Assembly: GCA_050084985.1 (NCBI GenBank)
Contig: JBITNC010000001.1
Span: forward strand, 168,454,001-168,518,000
DNA length: 64,000 nucleotides
Direction of reading: 5' to 3'
DNA from: Nageia nagi
Taxonomy: Eukaryota > Pinophyta
Positions within the stretch are counted from its first letter, which is position 1, and the number at the start of each line of letters is the position of its first letter. Below are positions 26,911-39,058 of the stretch, one piece after another. Under the pieces are notes generated by a model. It worked only from the letters and a program-made list of their open reading frames with translations. It did not search any database and had not been told where the DNA came from. A program made the translations under genes and the position numbers.

Positions 26911-28065
26911 TGTAATGATCCAAAATACATAAGAGAAATACCAAACACAAAATTTTGCAAATAACAGAGATAGGAAATATATTTGGATTTTTTATTATTT
27001 TCTTCAAACACTCGCAACAAAAAAGCAGTAACAATGACTAAATCACATATGCTGATGACAATTTCACACACTGGATTGATAAATCAGATTTAATATGGCA
27101 AATCTGATTAATTTGATTTACAAAACATAACACTATCACACCAATAATGGGACGTTACAACTGGGATTCTGAATATGCCGGCAGTAACGTCCAAAATGTG
27201 CTGAGATGATACCAGGAAAGGTACATTGACCAAATGGGACCCTCAATTCCTCCTCAAAACACCATAGATCTTCTGTAAATGCCCTAAGATGGGACATATG
27301 GCTGTTGGGAATGCTCTTTGCTCAAAATGAGTCCATAAACTAATAAATCCCCTCCAAATATGAGACGTTGGCTCTTCTGGTATCAAAACTCCTCTTAACA
27401 CCCTGGTATCAAAACTCCTCTTAACACCCTGCCAACTGCCCAAAAATGTCTCTAATATAAATGATATTTGCCTCTATGCTGGGTGTTGCTACTATTAACC
27501 CTCTAATTCTGAATATCTCCACAAAATGCAGAATTAAATGCTGAACTCCACACAATAGCTACACAGCTCTGTTACTCTGACTGATTTTATCATAAACTTC
27601 CACAATGCCCTAAAACCCTCGGAAGGAATTGCATTCTTTCTGGAAGTGAAATAGATTTGACAACACTGGAAGTCCTCTATAAGCACATAGGAAAACTCTG
27701 GATAGGTTTTCTCCTCAATCCAATAGAACTCTGGATAGATTTTCTCCTCAATCCAATAGTTGGGCACCTCCCCAACTACTAAACCGGAAAGCTTCTGCAA
27801 ACCTTGAGCACCTCTTGAAAGCCACAGAAGGTGAGTAGGGATCAGCCCTCTCTCCAAATTCACAATAATCAATCACATAAAAGATGCAATAACTAATATT
27901 ATGTCTCCTAATACATTACCCTTATATCCCCTTTTATTATATTTTTATTCTTTTATTTATCTAACTCTACGTAGAACACTTTCACACCACCTAAGATACA
28001 CAACTTCCATATTTCACATACACAAATATGCATGATCCTAAAAATGAAAAATGGAGACATTACAA
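26911..28065 (-). mobile_element. Solo LTR (LTR-E), about 1.15 kb
   Basis: Begins TGTAATGATCC and ends GGAGACATTACA, an inverted terminal match TGTAAT/ATTACA. ATGAC stands directly before it (26906-26910) and again at 28066-28070. One extra A lies between the canonical ACA end and the right copy. No interior is present. The ends resemble those of LTR-A, but the body differs. Confidence 0.75.
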
Positions 28066-28123
28066 ATGACTATTCCAATGTTAAATGGGGAATACAATCA
28101 TAACGTCTGCTTTTCTATTGAAG

Positions 28124-28209
28124 GTTAGGAGTGTGGAATGTTATCCTTGTGACACAAAATCTGTACGTCCTGCTTTAGATGTGGAAACTCATTCAACTTG
28201 ATGTTTATG
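28124..28209 (+). pseudogene. Exon-like Cys-containing piece A
   Basis: Lies between an acceptor-like TTGAAG and a donor-like ATG|GTAATT. It reads VRSVECYPCDTKSVRPALDV, then ETHST and a stop. The C-x2-C ... H pattern hints at zinc binding. I do not recognise the gene; an in-frame stop before the donor suggests decay. Confidence 0.25.
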
Positions 28210-28317
28210 GTAATTGCAATGTAAGTGCCTGTATGCTCTAGAAAATTAAGATGAAAGGCATTTTGTTCATTGCAAAGAATACACAGTATGGGAAATAATA
28301 ACAGGCTTTTACATTAG

Positions 28318-28461
28318 GTTTGCGGGTTGTAAAGAGTTTAAATTTTTGTCTATGCATAGCCAGACTCATCTTCCATGTAAAGCATGCTTTGAACCCCTTG
28401 CTTATCTCATGGAACTTCATATTGCCTATACATCTAAAGAGGACTATCCTGACTTTGGCAT
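28318..28461 (+). pseudogene. Exon-like Cys-containing piece B
   Basis: Lies between acceptor-like TTACATTAG and donor-like GTATCT. It is open for 47 codons, reading FAGCKEFKFLSMHSQTHLPC, then KACFEPLAYLMELH. A further short open piece follows at about 28530-28620. Together with piece A it may belong to one zinc-binding host gene, now inactive. The phase between pieces does not join cleanly. Confidence 0.3.
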
Positions 28462-29074
28462 GTATCTGTGCTGAGTACTCTATAGAGATTATTGGACTTT
28501 TTCTTCATGGTCTGTTCATGTGATGTAGAAGGAAGTAAAGGGCAATTGGAAGCTCATGTACAAGAAATTGAGGCCCATGACAAATATACCAAGCTGAATG
28601 ACTGCCTAGTTAAGCTGTGAGGCACCATTATAACTATGCTAAGTAGCATTGAGGTGCTTCTCATACTATTAGTTTTATTAATGATGCACATATAAAAGAT
28701 ACAAGGTTCCCCATTTGCAACTCATTCCAGTTTTTGGTGTGGGAATGAAAAATAGAAAATTCAAATTGAAAAAAGCATCCTCCAATTTTTTTTGTTAAAA
28801 ACGATTAAGCAATTAATTTGTTTGCCTAAAATGAGTCCAAGTGGTGATCCATAATTTACCTGCATTGGTACTTTCAATGTGCTCCCTGTAGGAAACAAAG
28901 ACATTCATATTGAACAAACACCACATTAATAATAACTACAATCATATCAATGCTGATTCATAGGTAAATTGCTGATGAGATCCATCACAACGGATCCCTA
29001 TATTTTAAAAGCATTTTTACAGAATGATAGAGAGCAAGCTTATAATTGAAACACTTTGAGTGGTTTGGATATTT
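28462..29074. other. Spacer without defined feature
   Basis: Apart from the short open piece near 28530-28620, nothing recognisable is visible before the LINE remnant. Confidence 0.4.
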
Positions 29075-30860
29075 CAAACACAATTGTTGATATTCATTTA
29101 GAGTATCGATCATATCTTCATGCTTTGAGCTATCATTGAGGAGGTTAATCAAAGATCCTTTTAGGTCTTTTTGTTGTTTTGGGGACTTTAGGAAGGCCTT
29201 TGACATTGTTCCACGACACCTTTATTATTGCCATCATGAGGCTATATGAGACAGTTGTTGGTCGGTTCAAGATTGCTCACGGTCTTTCGGATGCTATCAA
29301 TAGCACTATTGATGTTAAACAAGGATGCCTTCTTTCGACTACTTTCTTTGGCACATATATAGATGACCTTGAGGATTTTCTTCAACTACACACCTACACA
29401 AATGATAGTTGTTGGTTATACCAAATTTAGATTGCTATACTTCTCTTTGTAGATGATGTGATCCTCTTATTTCACTCCCTTGAGGGACTTCAGAGATAGT
29501 TAGAAGCAGTTGCTCATTTATGTGAGCATAAACAACTTTCAATCAATATCAGTAAGACTAAGGTCATGCTATTCAACACCTCCATAGGTACTATCTCTAG
29601 ATTCCATTTCTCCTTCAAAGGGGAACTGGTTGAGAACACTATTGCTTACATCTGCCTTGAGGTTCAATTCTTCGGGCCATCGTTTAGCTTGAAATATACA
29701 TCGTAGTCACATCTTTGCAAAGGGTATGCTTCACTTTCCATCCTAGACTATCAATGCTTCCAGATTTACTTCTAGGATATCCCCTCAAAGAAACATCTCT
29801 TCGATGCACTCGTTAAATGCAAAGTTCTCTATAGATTAGAGGTTTGGGGTCCTAGTTTTGGACCTAGTGGATGGTCACGTATTGAAAGGGTTCAGACCAC
29901 CATGTTTCAATAGATGATTTGTTGCAAATGAATAGTACCACACTACATTGTTTATAGTGAGTTTGCTGCACAACCACTCTATCTTGAGAGTGTATTCAAG
30001 CTCACATCCTTCATAGATTCAAAATGTTAGGTGACTTTGAATCTAGTTGGGAGAGGTACCCATTTCTCGCTTTGCACTTTTCAAAGAGGCTAGCATTGTT
30101 AGATCTGACTGGGTGCAAATAATATTGGAATTCGTAGGTTAGTTTGCTTCTTCAATTTGTTGGCATCTTCATTGATTGACTCCCACCCTTTAGCTACTCG
30201 TTGACCTCTCCTCGCCTTCGCCTTTCTAAGGTAGAGATCCATAGATCTATGAGAGAGGATATTTATCATCATTACATGTGGGTTACTCTCCTCCATAGCC
30301 ACTCACCCTAAGATAGCTTTTTACACTAAATGTTTCTTACAGAGTGTTGATTGTATCATTGCTACCTATCTTCTGCACCAGTTGTCTCATGGCTTGAGGT
30401 TTCCCCTTAGACAATTGCGAGTCTAGTCCCATCAGCTTCGACTTGAGACATTGTATTCCTTAGTAGGACTTGTTGGCTTCACTCTCTCCATGAGGTGGAG
30501 AATGAGAAGTACTTGATATTTTGTTGTCCCATTTATCACAAGATTTGAGGGAGGTACTACTGCTTGCATAGAGGGTCCAAAGGCTCCTTATTCATTTTCT
30601 TCTGTTATCCTGACCAAAGATGTTTGGCCCTTTTCCTACAAGAGGTCACTATCTTCAAACGCAAAGCCCTACAACAGTTTGCAAAGATCCCTTTGTCCGC
30701 TAGGCTGATCAACTGCTTTTTTCAGCCCATTCCTAATGCCATATGGACTAAATGCCCTATTGGTGTAGATTTCTTTCCTCTTGTATGGTAAAGGGCCAAC
30801 ACTATGTCGAGTGAGGTAGCGTTACTTACCCCCCTCTTGAAAGGACTTGAACCCCAAGGT
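29075..30860 (+). pseudogene. LINE reverse transcriptase and C-terminal remnant
   Basis: Non-LTR retrotransposon polymerase, copied by target-primed reverse transcription when active. Visible blocks: FRKAFDIVPRHL near 29185; DVKQGCLLSTTFFGTYIDDL near 29310-29370; the catalytic box LFVDDVILLFHSL near 29445, with both aspartates kept; then INISKTKVMLFNTS near 29545. The C-terminal part (about 30400-30790) keeps a Cys/His-like region (YLIFCCPIYHKIRG) and YPDQRCLALFLQEV. At least four frame changes and stops make it non-functional. The 5' half, including the endonuclease, is absent. Confidence 0.85.
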
Positions 30861-31900
30861 TTACTTGTCTTCAAAGCTTTAAAGGCCTCTTGTGACTCTC
30901 GATGGATTACTGAGTGGTTGGTTCTTTTAGCAAATCCTGGGATAACTCATATAAGGAGATAGGTTGCTATTAACTCACATTTAAATGGTCCATCCAACGC
31001 AATATGTCATACAATCGATTGTTAAAGTAAAAAAAATGAAAGAACAAGAAACTGAGTGATATTGACGATTCAGGGTAATATTACAAGGGTAACCTATCAC
31101 CAGTGTGTAGGGTCTAGGGATTTGCTATCCAGATTTATTAAGGAGTTTCTTTCAATCATCAAACAAAGAAGCGAATGATTGAAATCCAAATCACTTCTAA
31201 GTAAGAGCATAAAGAAGTGACCGCATGGTGGATGAAATGAAATGAGATTTTCATGTAATTTGGATGAAAACTCCTACTCAAATAGCATAGAAAGCAAATT
31301 ATCTGAGAATACAATCACTTACATGCAAGTTGGAGAAATAACGGTTCAAACACTTGAGAAGATATTCTATTGCCTAAAGCGCAAAGCTTTCAAGGAAAAT
31401 AACTGTAAGGGTATAAACCATTAAAAGACATCAAAATTTCAGCAGTATATCACAATATCTCATAGCACATCCACAACTCCATGAAATCACAAGTACCACT
31501 TGCATATATCTTGTGTTCCAAAGCTTCTTAAGAGAATCAACAGAGTATTCATACAACTCTATAATAAGAAGCTCCAGCTAATTCTTCCTTTTCCAAAAAT
31601 GACCCTATGAAGGATACTTATAAGTTTAAAAAGCATACTACATTAAATGTGGCATTGCCCTAAAACAGCTGAAAACCCTAAACTAACTGAAAAGAAAGCT
31701 TTAAAATGGCATGAAAAGCCATAAAGTTGTGACACTAATTGACAAAAGCATTAAATAACAAAGTCTTTGCACTTTGAATCAGTGGGAGCAAAAACTCATC
31801 CTTAACGGTTCAAATTAAATAAAATAGTTTTAAAGCTACCCCTATTTATGCATGTATCAATAAAATATTTGAAAAAAGGTCATCCTTTCAGTAATTAACT
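30861..31900. other. Junction region and downstream part of the minus-strand ORF family
   Basis: No coding sequence. A 20-base phrase at 31782-31803 (minus strand, GGATGAGTTTTTGCTCCCAC) is also found downstream of the plus-strand relative at 54936, so the mobile or duplicated unit extends past the stop codon. The unit's end is not defined. Confidence 0.4.
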
Positions 31901-34805
31901 CCATTTAGTGTCCAAAATGTTGAAGTTCCTATAGCCTGGGTTTATGAAAGTAACTTTCCTAGGGAGCTCTCCTTGCAGCACTTTCAACAACATGTCCATC
32001 TTCTAGCAATATTCGTCAATCATCTTAGAAGTTTGCTCCATTTGATATCTCCAAATAGTTAATGACCTGTCATGCTCAATAATTGTTTCTATTTTAATGA
32101 GGTTAACATCTTTAATTTGCCGGAGTTCTTCAATCAAATTTTTGGTTTCCAGGGCCACCTCTTCTGTATTTCTGACGTGGCCATCTTCCCTTCTGATGAA
32201 ATCTGTCTTCATCTGATAGTTAACCATCTGTTGCTGGACTTCTTTTTTCAATTTCATCCTCATGCCAATAAGATATTCACACTTTTCAGTTGCATACTAC
32301 AGCCAATCATGCTGGATATAGAACTGGATACAATAACTTGTTTTTGCTTCTTCACCCCTTTCATCCCTTTCCAATTTCGCCACCATTGGAAAGTATATTT
32401 CAGCTTTTTTCAAAGTTTCCAAGATTTTCTGTTTTAAACTTTCCACCTCATTCTCTCCTCTTAGAACATAGGAATACTGTGAGCAAAGCCTTTGAACAAC
32501 CTTCATTACTTCATTAGTCAGTGATTCCTTTTTCAAATTGATGCCCATATTCCATGAAGATGTCAACTTGAGTCTTTGGCATTCATTCCTGTTGCTTCTA
32601 TTTCTTTTACCAACTTGTTTTTCTTAGTCAATTGTCTTTTCAGATCATTGATTTCCTGTTCTCTTTTTGAACCAGATTTCTTCACAATTTCTCCAACTAA
32701 GCAAAGGAGATGCATTGCCCATATGGGCCCATCTTCATTTTCACATCCTTGCTTTGTACCATTATATTTTGGGGACCTTGAGGATGCCTTTTCTTCATGT
32801 AGACCCTATCAATGGGTAACCCATCTTCTTTAATGGTGACAAAACCTTCTATATCACTGTCTCTTTCCTCTTCCATTTTTGCTTCATTAATCCTCTCATC
32901 TTCATCATCTTCTATTTTGCTCTGATGGTATTTTTGCATTGTGTTGATGACATTATCCATGTCAAAATTTCACTCCTTTCGTTGGCTTGCTGGGACACTC
33001 TGGATTATTGACAACTCCTCAATTTTTGGTTCTTTGGTTGGCTCTCCTTATGTTCCCTCTTGGTATATCATCATCTGCTGACCCTGGTGTTCAACAACTT
33101 TTCTTTTCTCCTTTGTTCTTTGCTTTTTCCTTCATCTTCACCATCATCTCCTCCATTTTCTCCTGATACTAGAGTTGATTTCTTGGTTTGAGATGTGGGT
33201 CTCTTATGATGTCCTCTTTTTGATTCTTTACCATGCTGTAATGGTGAATCTTTCTTGTTATTCTTGTGAGATCTAGAGGAGGAAGGTGCATCCATAGGAG
33301 GTGGCATTATTAGGGGTGATTCTTTAGATAATTCGATAGCGATTTCTGCTATGCACCGATCAACCTCTTCAATTATATCCTCAATAATCTCCATTCTCTT
33401 TGGAGTAGAGATACACCCTATCGAATCTATCATTTTTTCTAAAGTTCTATTGGAAATCTGAACTCCTGCTGCTTTCATCACCCCTTTTCTCTTCATTTCT
33501 TTGATCCTTATCATTGTTGCCCTCCTCACTGCTGTCAGACTCTTCTTCATTAGAGATATCTAAGTTTGAAGTAGAACTCTCTTCAAAATTAGAGCTATTA
33601 CTCTCATCAGAACCGGTGCTATTATTGGAATTTTCTCCATTGGACGATCCTTTGTTGCTACTACGATCGCCTTCAACGAATTCTCCTTCCTCTATATCCA
33701 CATCTGAATTTGCTCCCATAGGTTCAACACTTTCAACACTTTGAGATTTTTCTACATTGACATCCTCTTTACTAGAAACTATTTTGTTGCTCAAAGAGGG
33801 CAACCTTTTTGTTCTCGGCTCTCTTTTCCCCTTTGTTGGGCCTCTTGTAGGAAGTAATCCTGGATGATCATTTATAATTAGAGTAGGATCCCTTTTTGTG
33901 GCATCGAGAAGCAAGTTCATCGGGAATTCTTCCTGATTCGATTCTTTGCAAAGTTCAATATCTTCCCTCATCTCTTCTATTGCGGATTTGAGACTTGGTG
34001 CCAAATGAAAAGTTCCATACTCCCTTGTTCTTACTTGTGGCTTTGTTAGGTCTATTGTTACTTGTAATTTTCGAGGCTTGGGTCTTTGAGTTTCATTAAT
34101 CCATTCTAATTTCTGAATTTCTCCTCGGACTACCTTCTTCATTTCCTTGTCTAATGTGTGATGGGAATGGGCTAGATTCTCTTGTATGTAAAGCAAAATT
34201 GATTTATTTTCCCTTCAAGATCATAATTCTTCACTACATCTCTTGTGGGAAAGCCATAAAGTAGGATATTTGTCTTTGCCTCTTGGACCTCCTTCTATTG
34301 TGTGTATGAATATTCACCAATGATGATCGACAGGTTAAAGGTGGCACCTTTCATTTTCCACACCTTCTCCCTTAAATAGAAAATTTGTCTGCAAAACTCC
34401 ATCATGATTAGTCAGTTACTAGCATATCTAGGAAGCATGATTGGAGGTTCTTCAGACCCATATACTCTGATGTACGTAGCATTGGAGTTTTCCATGAAGA
34501 AATCAGCATACTCTCTGAAGGCCTAAAAGGTTGAATCAGAGACCCTTTCAACTGCCTCTTTTACTTTTGTCTCCCTCAAGATTGGGCATTCCTAGCCATC
34601 TATCTTCATTTTGTTATTCCCCCACCTTTCTTGATACCAGAACTTAGGATAACAATACCATAGTAGATTTGTGGGCTTTAGTAGTCTTTCAAGGATGGCA
34701 TGAGCCATTTTTCTATTTTTCCCATGCAAAAGCAAATACACCAAATAAGAATTCATATAAGTCTTAGAAGAACCAATTTCAATGAGTTGCTTGTATAGGG
34801 AATCA

Positions 34806-35988
34806 TGTGACGTCCCCCTTGCATGATCATAATTAATTGTGGAATCCAACAGGTTCCTCTTGTAATATATTTTATTATTGCATTGTACTTTCATGTTTGT
34901 AACTCGGAATAGAAGACTTAATGGGTCAATGGACCCCACTATGAGCCCCAAGTGGGACGTCTCCCTCCCAAGCTTAGATTAGGGGTTATTATTTCCCTTG
35001 GAGATCCCGATCTTGATTGTAGCAATCCCAAGGTCTGTTATTACACTTAGATAGATGGATGGACACTTATATGCATGTGCCCACGTTGGCCCAACATGAC
35101 ACCTAGACCCCATGCATAACTCCTTGACCGACGTGGGCATGCGTGGCACTCCTAGACCCCCATGTTGGCACTTAATGCACCTTAGGCCCCCCATGTTGGC
35201 ATGCCTAACCCCTAGGCACCCACGTTGTGCATTCTGGCCCTCCAAGAGGCTAATGTTGGGATTAAGGAGCCAGGTGATGACTCCTAGGTGAGATTCGAAT
35301 AGAGTTGAGTGTATAAAGAGACATTGGAGCCTCATTGTTGGACATACCTTATTATTATTATACTTCATATTGTTTATAGGACAACAAGACTTAGCGTCAT
35401 TAAGCAATCCCCTAGGTGCAACATTTAGGAGGGCTTTCAGGATGAGGGATCATGATCGTCTTTTACGACATTGGTGCAACACCCTTGCCCATCTGGTGGT
35501 ATTTTGAGGTTGAGCTTCTGCCATTCAGTTGGTCGCCAGCGTTTGAGGAGGGTTGCTTTGGTGGTTCTATCATCAGTCGAACAGTGAGAGACATTTGGTT
35601 GTGCCCTAGTTGGCTTCTTGGAGGCCAACAATAGCCCTATTGGGCCTGGTATTGTATTGTTGAGCATTGTACATCTTATATACAATCATTGGGCTTTGGA
35701 TCTCATATTGTGTTATTCTTGTGTCCATTATTGCAATGTTGTGGTGTGTATGTCCCTTTATGCATATATGAGCTAGACGTTGGCATTGTAAGGGTTTGTG
35801 CTTGATATCTGCTTGTATTGGCCAGACGTTGGCATCTTGGTGTTGTGTGGACTTTTAGTGGATGCCCTAGCTTAGACGTTGGCAATATTGTGTTGTTTAT
35901 ACTTGTAATTGATGCCTTAAGCCTACTGTCAAGGTTTGTGGATTGGAATTTGCTAATTTTGCACTTGAGTTGTATTTGGATCCTTACA
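34806..35988 (+). mobile_element. Solo LTR-A copy 1 (1183 bp)
   Basis: Starts TGTGACGTCC and ends GGATCCTTACA, flanked by AATCA (34801-34805) and AATTA (35989-35993), one mismatch. It has a TATA box at 35311 (GTATAAAGAG). It splits the ORF family copy 1. Removing it with one target copy rejoins the flanking frames, giving the KVIS|DSLY junction that matches KVLSDT in the other copy. Confidence 0.9.
35091..35320 (+). promoter_or_regulatory. ACGT-core array and TATA box of LTR-A copy 1
   Basis: ACGT or ATGT cores within CCACGTTGGC-like words fall at about 35093, 35131, 35162, 35193, 35222 and 35253, mostly 29-31 bp apart. They stop about 60 bp before the TATA box at 35311. This matches the arrangement in the other three LTR-A copies. 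ACGT cores are the centre of plant bZIP sites; binding here is inference. Confidence 0.6.
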
Positions 35989-36861
35989 AATTACTAATCA
36001 CTTTGCTCCATCTAATCAGTCAATTCTTGGCCATCAAATTAATAAACCCTGTAAACTCAATCTTGAATTTTGTGTCATTTGGTTGGCCTGTAACCCGGGA
36101 CAAGAGGGTGATCATCTGTAAAACAATTGGATTAAAAACTTGTCCTGGGAACATTAATTAGTTTCGTACCAATGAAATGTTTGCAATCCTCCTGCAACCA
36201 ACCCTTGATCAATTCGGTAGGCTTCCCCAAACTGTGATAATATGCCAAAGAATCCTCCTTTGTATAAACAACCCTTCGTTTGGCAATTTGAATACTGCTT
36301 CAATTCCTTCCATGGAGAAATCCATCATCTTGTTTCCTGCTGTATTGTAAAGGGCTTTCTCCTCGAAATTGCATCGTTTTCCCACTTCCCAACACAACTC
36401 TTAGAATGGAGCAGCAAAAGGCACAACTACTGCTGAGACAAATCCGAAAGTGTATAACAATTCATGTTGCAATTGTGCCCTCTCTAGCTTGTTGATGGAC
36501 TCTAGAGTTTATAGGGTCTGTATGGGACCACTCAGTGTTTGTAATCTTAGATACATTATTCTTAAATTTACCCTCCTAAGGCATGGTTACAGGATCCTTT
36601 TGGAAAACTATGTTGGTTTTTTTAATCAGATTAGCTACAACAACTTTCACTTTGGGAGGTCCAAATAGTCCTTCAGGCCATTTGGGAGTTTGCTCCTTTA
36701 CTGAGTGTTCACATTCTTCTTCATGGGTTGCCCCTCCTTTTCTTTCATCAGTTGTTGTTTTTCTTTCTGCTTTGATTGTTCTCCCTCTGCCTCCCCTTTT
36801 CTCTGCTTTTAGCCCTATCTTCTTTTAATTTCTTAATTCTCTTTTGGTTTTCTGAGTCCAT

Positions 36862-37199
36862 TTTTGGGATATCAGAATACCTGTTACAACAAAACAGAAT
36901 TATTCCTAGGTTGAGATGAATGAGCACTTGGATAGAGAGGAAATGAGCTTGGATAGCTAGAGGATAAAGGGGACTGGCTCAATCTGATGGGCCATAGAAC
37001 AATAGTGAATGTTGAAAGATTTTTAGAAGCTTAGGCAATTGGGTGAGGAGAGACAACAGGGTCTCTCACCTTCTGATCAATTCCCAAATCTTAATGGGAA
37101 GATTATGTGACCAAAGAAACTTGTAACTTCATAAAATTGACCTACTTCTGAGCTTGAATGAAGTCAATGTTAACACCTTTGGTTTGATTCTTCAAGTGC
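36862..37199. other. Upstream flank of ORF family copy 1
   Basis: No coding sequence. An ACAGGTATTC phrase just upstream of the start resembles ACAGGTTTGC at 51741 upstream of copy 2, so homology extends slightly 5' of the ORF. Confidence 0.35.
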
Positions 37200-38990
37200 C
37201 TGGAAACTGATGGAAACCATAAGCAAATAACTCAGATAGGGTTAGGATTCTAAGTTTGGAGAATCGGGAAGGATCTTGAGGCCAATTGGCAAAATAGAAG
37301 GGGTCGCTCAGTTTACCTTTCTTGCAATATGCATTTGCTTGAAGCTGTGTGCCCTAGGTGTTGCCTGAAAATGGTGCGATGTCTTTTGAGATTTGTGCAA
37401 ACAAGAAGACATTCCTTCTATGCCTCTGCCACTCTTACTGAAAAGAAATCTTGAAGCTTTGAAGTGATTTCCACTAGGTGCATGATTTGGGCATCTTTCC
37501 TTAGTTGCTTAGTTTGAAGAGTTTACACTTTTTATCACCTGAGAGTCATGCAACCTCCATAAAACTTAGAAAAATTTGCAGATAATGAAGTTTCTCACCT
37601 TCTCATACCCTTTTGATGATCCTTTGCAACATATCATAGGTTAAATCTTCCTCTTTCATTAGGTCGCATGGTTTAGAGAGGATGCCTAGGTCGCTCAATT
37701 TGAAAATCTTACTTCCTTTATTACCAAGGAATCATGCAACCTTCACTACACTTAGAAAATTTACTTAAAATGAAGTACTTTGCTCTTTTATAACCCTATA
37801 GGGACACTTGGCAGCAAATCATTAGTTGGAACCAGCTCTATAAGCAAGTTGCTCAATCTGGGTGTCTTGCTTTGGTCTCTCAATTTAGGCTCTTTTCCTT
37901 TTGCATGCAAGTGGAAACATGCAACCTCTCCTTTTCTTAAAAGTTTTTGCTCAAATGAAGTCTCACCCTTCCCTTTTATAGCTCTAAATGACACTTGGCG
38001 AGAGACTACAAGCCAAATCTATCCTTTTAATCAAGTCATGTGGTTTCAGGTTTATGCCCTGGTCACATGGTTTAATTTGCTTGTCTTTTGCATAAGGATG
38101 GAAGTATGCGATCTCTACCACACTTGGAAAATTTCTTTGAAATTAAGCTCACTCTTCTTTTCATAGCCTTCCAGTGCCACTTGACAACAAGCCATGTAGT
38201 TTGACTAGATTGCACGGTTTGGGATGGATACCCAAGTCGCACAGTTTGGCTAGTTTGATATCTGCATGATGGTGGAAGTATGTGACCTCTACAAAACTTG
38301 AAAAATTCGGATGAAATGAAGTCTCCTTCTCCCTTTTATAGGCTTTGTATGACACTTTTCCTCCATTGGTTAGTTAAAGTCTCCTAGATATCAAGTCACA
38401 TGGTCTTGTGCTTATGCCTTGGTTGCACACTTTGAGGGACATGCCACCTCCATCCTGCTGAAAATATGCGACCTCTTCCAAAAATTGAGCAATTTTGTCC
38501 AAATGAGGTCTAGCTCCTCCTTTTAAAGGTTCTCATTGACACTTGTCAACCATTGAACCTTTCTAGCCAACTTACTCATGGTTGCATGATCTGAAGGGGA
38601 TGCCTAAGTCACTTACTTTGGGGGACATGCAATTTCCATCTTTGAGAAAACATGTGACCTAGCCTATATTTGGAATTTTTTTGCAAAACAAGGATCCATT
38701 ATTGATCTTCTTTTCCTAGCTCTTCCATGGTTGCAAGGTTTAGGGGTCATACTCAGGTTGCACAATTTATGGCCTTCTAAACGACAAGGATCCCTTATTG
38801 GTCTTCTTTTCCTAGTTCTTCCATGGTTGCAAGGTTTAGGGGTCATGCTTAGATCGCACAGTTTTGGAGGGTTTCTTCTAGCATTGGAGTGAAAACATGT
38901 GACCTCCCTAGAACTTAGAATTTTTGTAAGGAAACTGACACTATGCTCTCTTTAACTTGCTCAAAAGACGAGTGGCAACAAATTGACTAG
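37200..38990. repeat. 185-bp tandem satellite, about nine units
   Basis: The phrase CATGCAACCTCC or variants (TATGCGATCTC, CATGTGACCTC) recurs at about 37373, 37547, 37733, 37918, 38105, 38279, 38465, 38651 and 38896, steps near 185 bp except the last. Each unit also carries GTCGCA(T/C)GGTTT, a GAAGTCTC-like word, CTCCTTTTATAG and GACACTTGGC. The last step is longer because a 94-bp block starting GGATCC(A/C)TTATTG is duplicated (38693 and 38787). It lies directly between the LTR-B element and the ORF family copy. Confidence 0.85.
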
Positions 38991-39058
38991 ATTGGATGAA
39001 GATTAGGGGAGTGTGATAAGACTCTTGTATAAACAAGCCTTTATTTCTTTGAACTGTT

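Larger units (their letters stand above)
31903..36861 (-). pseudogene. Unrecognised long ORF family, copy 1 (split by solo LTR)
   Basis: Start inferred at 36861 (MDSENQK). The N-terminal globular part contains ELCWEV, MDFSMEGIEAVFKLP (near 36290) and, beyond the 34806-35988 LTR, NSYLVYLLLHGKNRKMAHAI with CYPKFWYQERW (near 34650-34770). A long acidic Ser/Asn/Glu region (33447-34196), a basic Lys/Arg region (33071-33550) and coiled-coil-like segments (32003-32960) follow. The blocks align in order with the plus-strand copy at 51764-54841. No reverse transcriptase, protease or zinc knuckle is seen. The layout (xxDFSxEAI, then a hydrophobic helical block) loosely recalls plant transposon-associated domains such as the so-called putative plant transposon protein. 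Frameshifts and stops mark it as decayed. Function unknown. Confidence 0.6.

Noticed and set aside
35437-35885. Short ORFs between 35.4 and 35.9 kb as host genes
   Set aside because: They lie wholly inside solo LTR-A copy 1.
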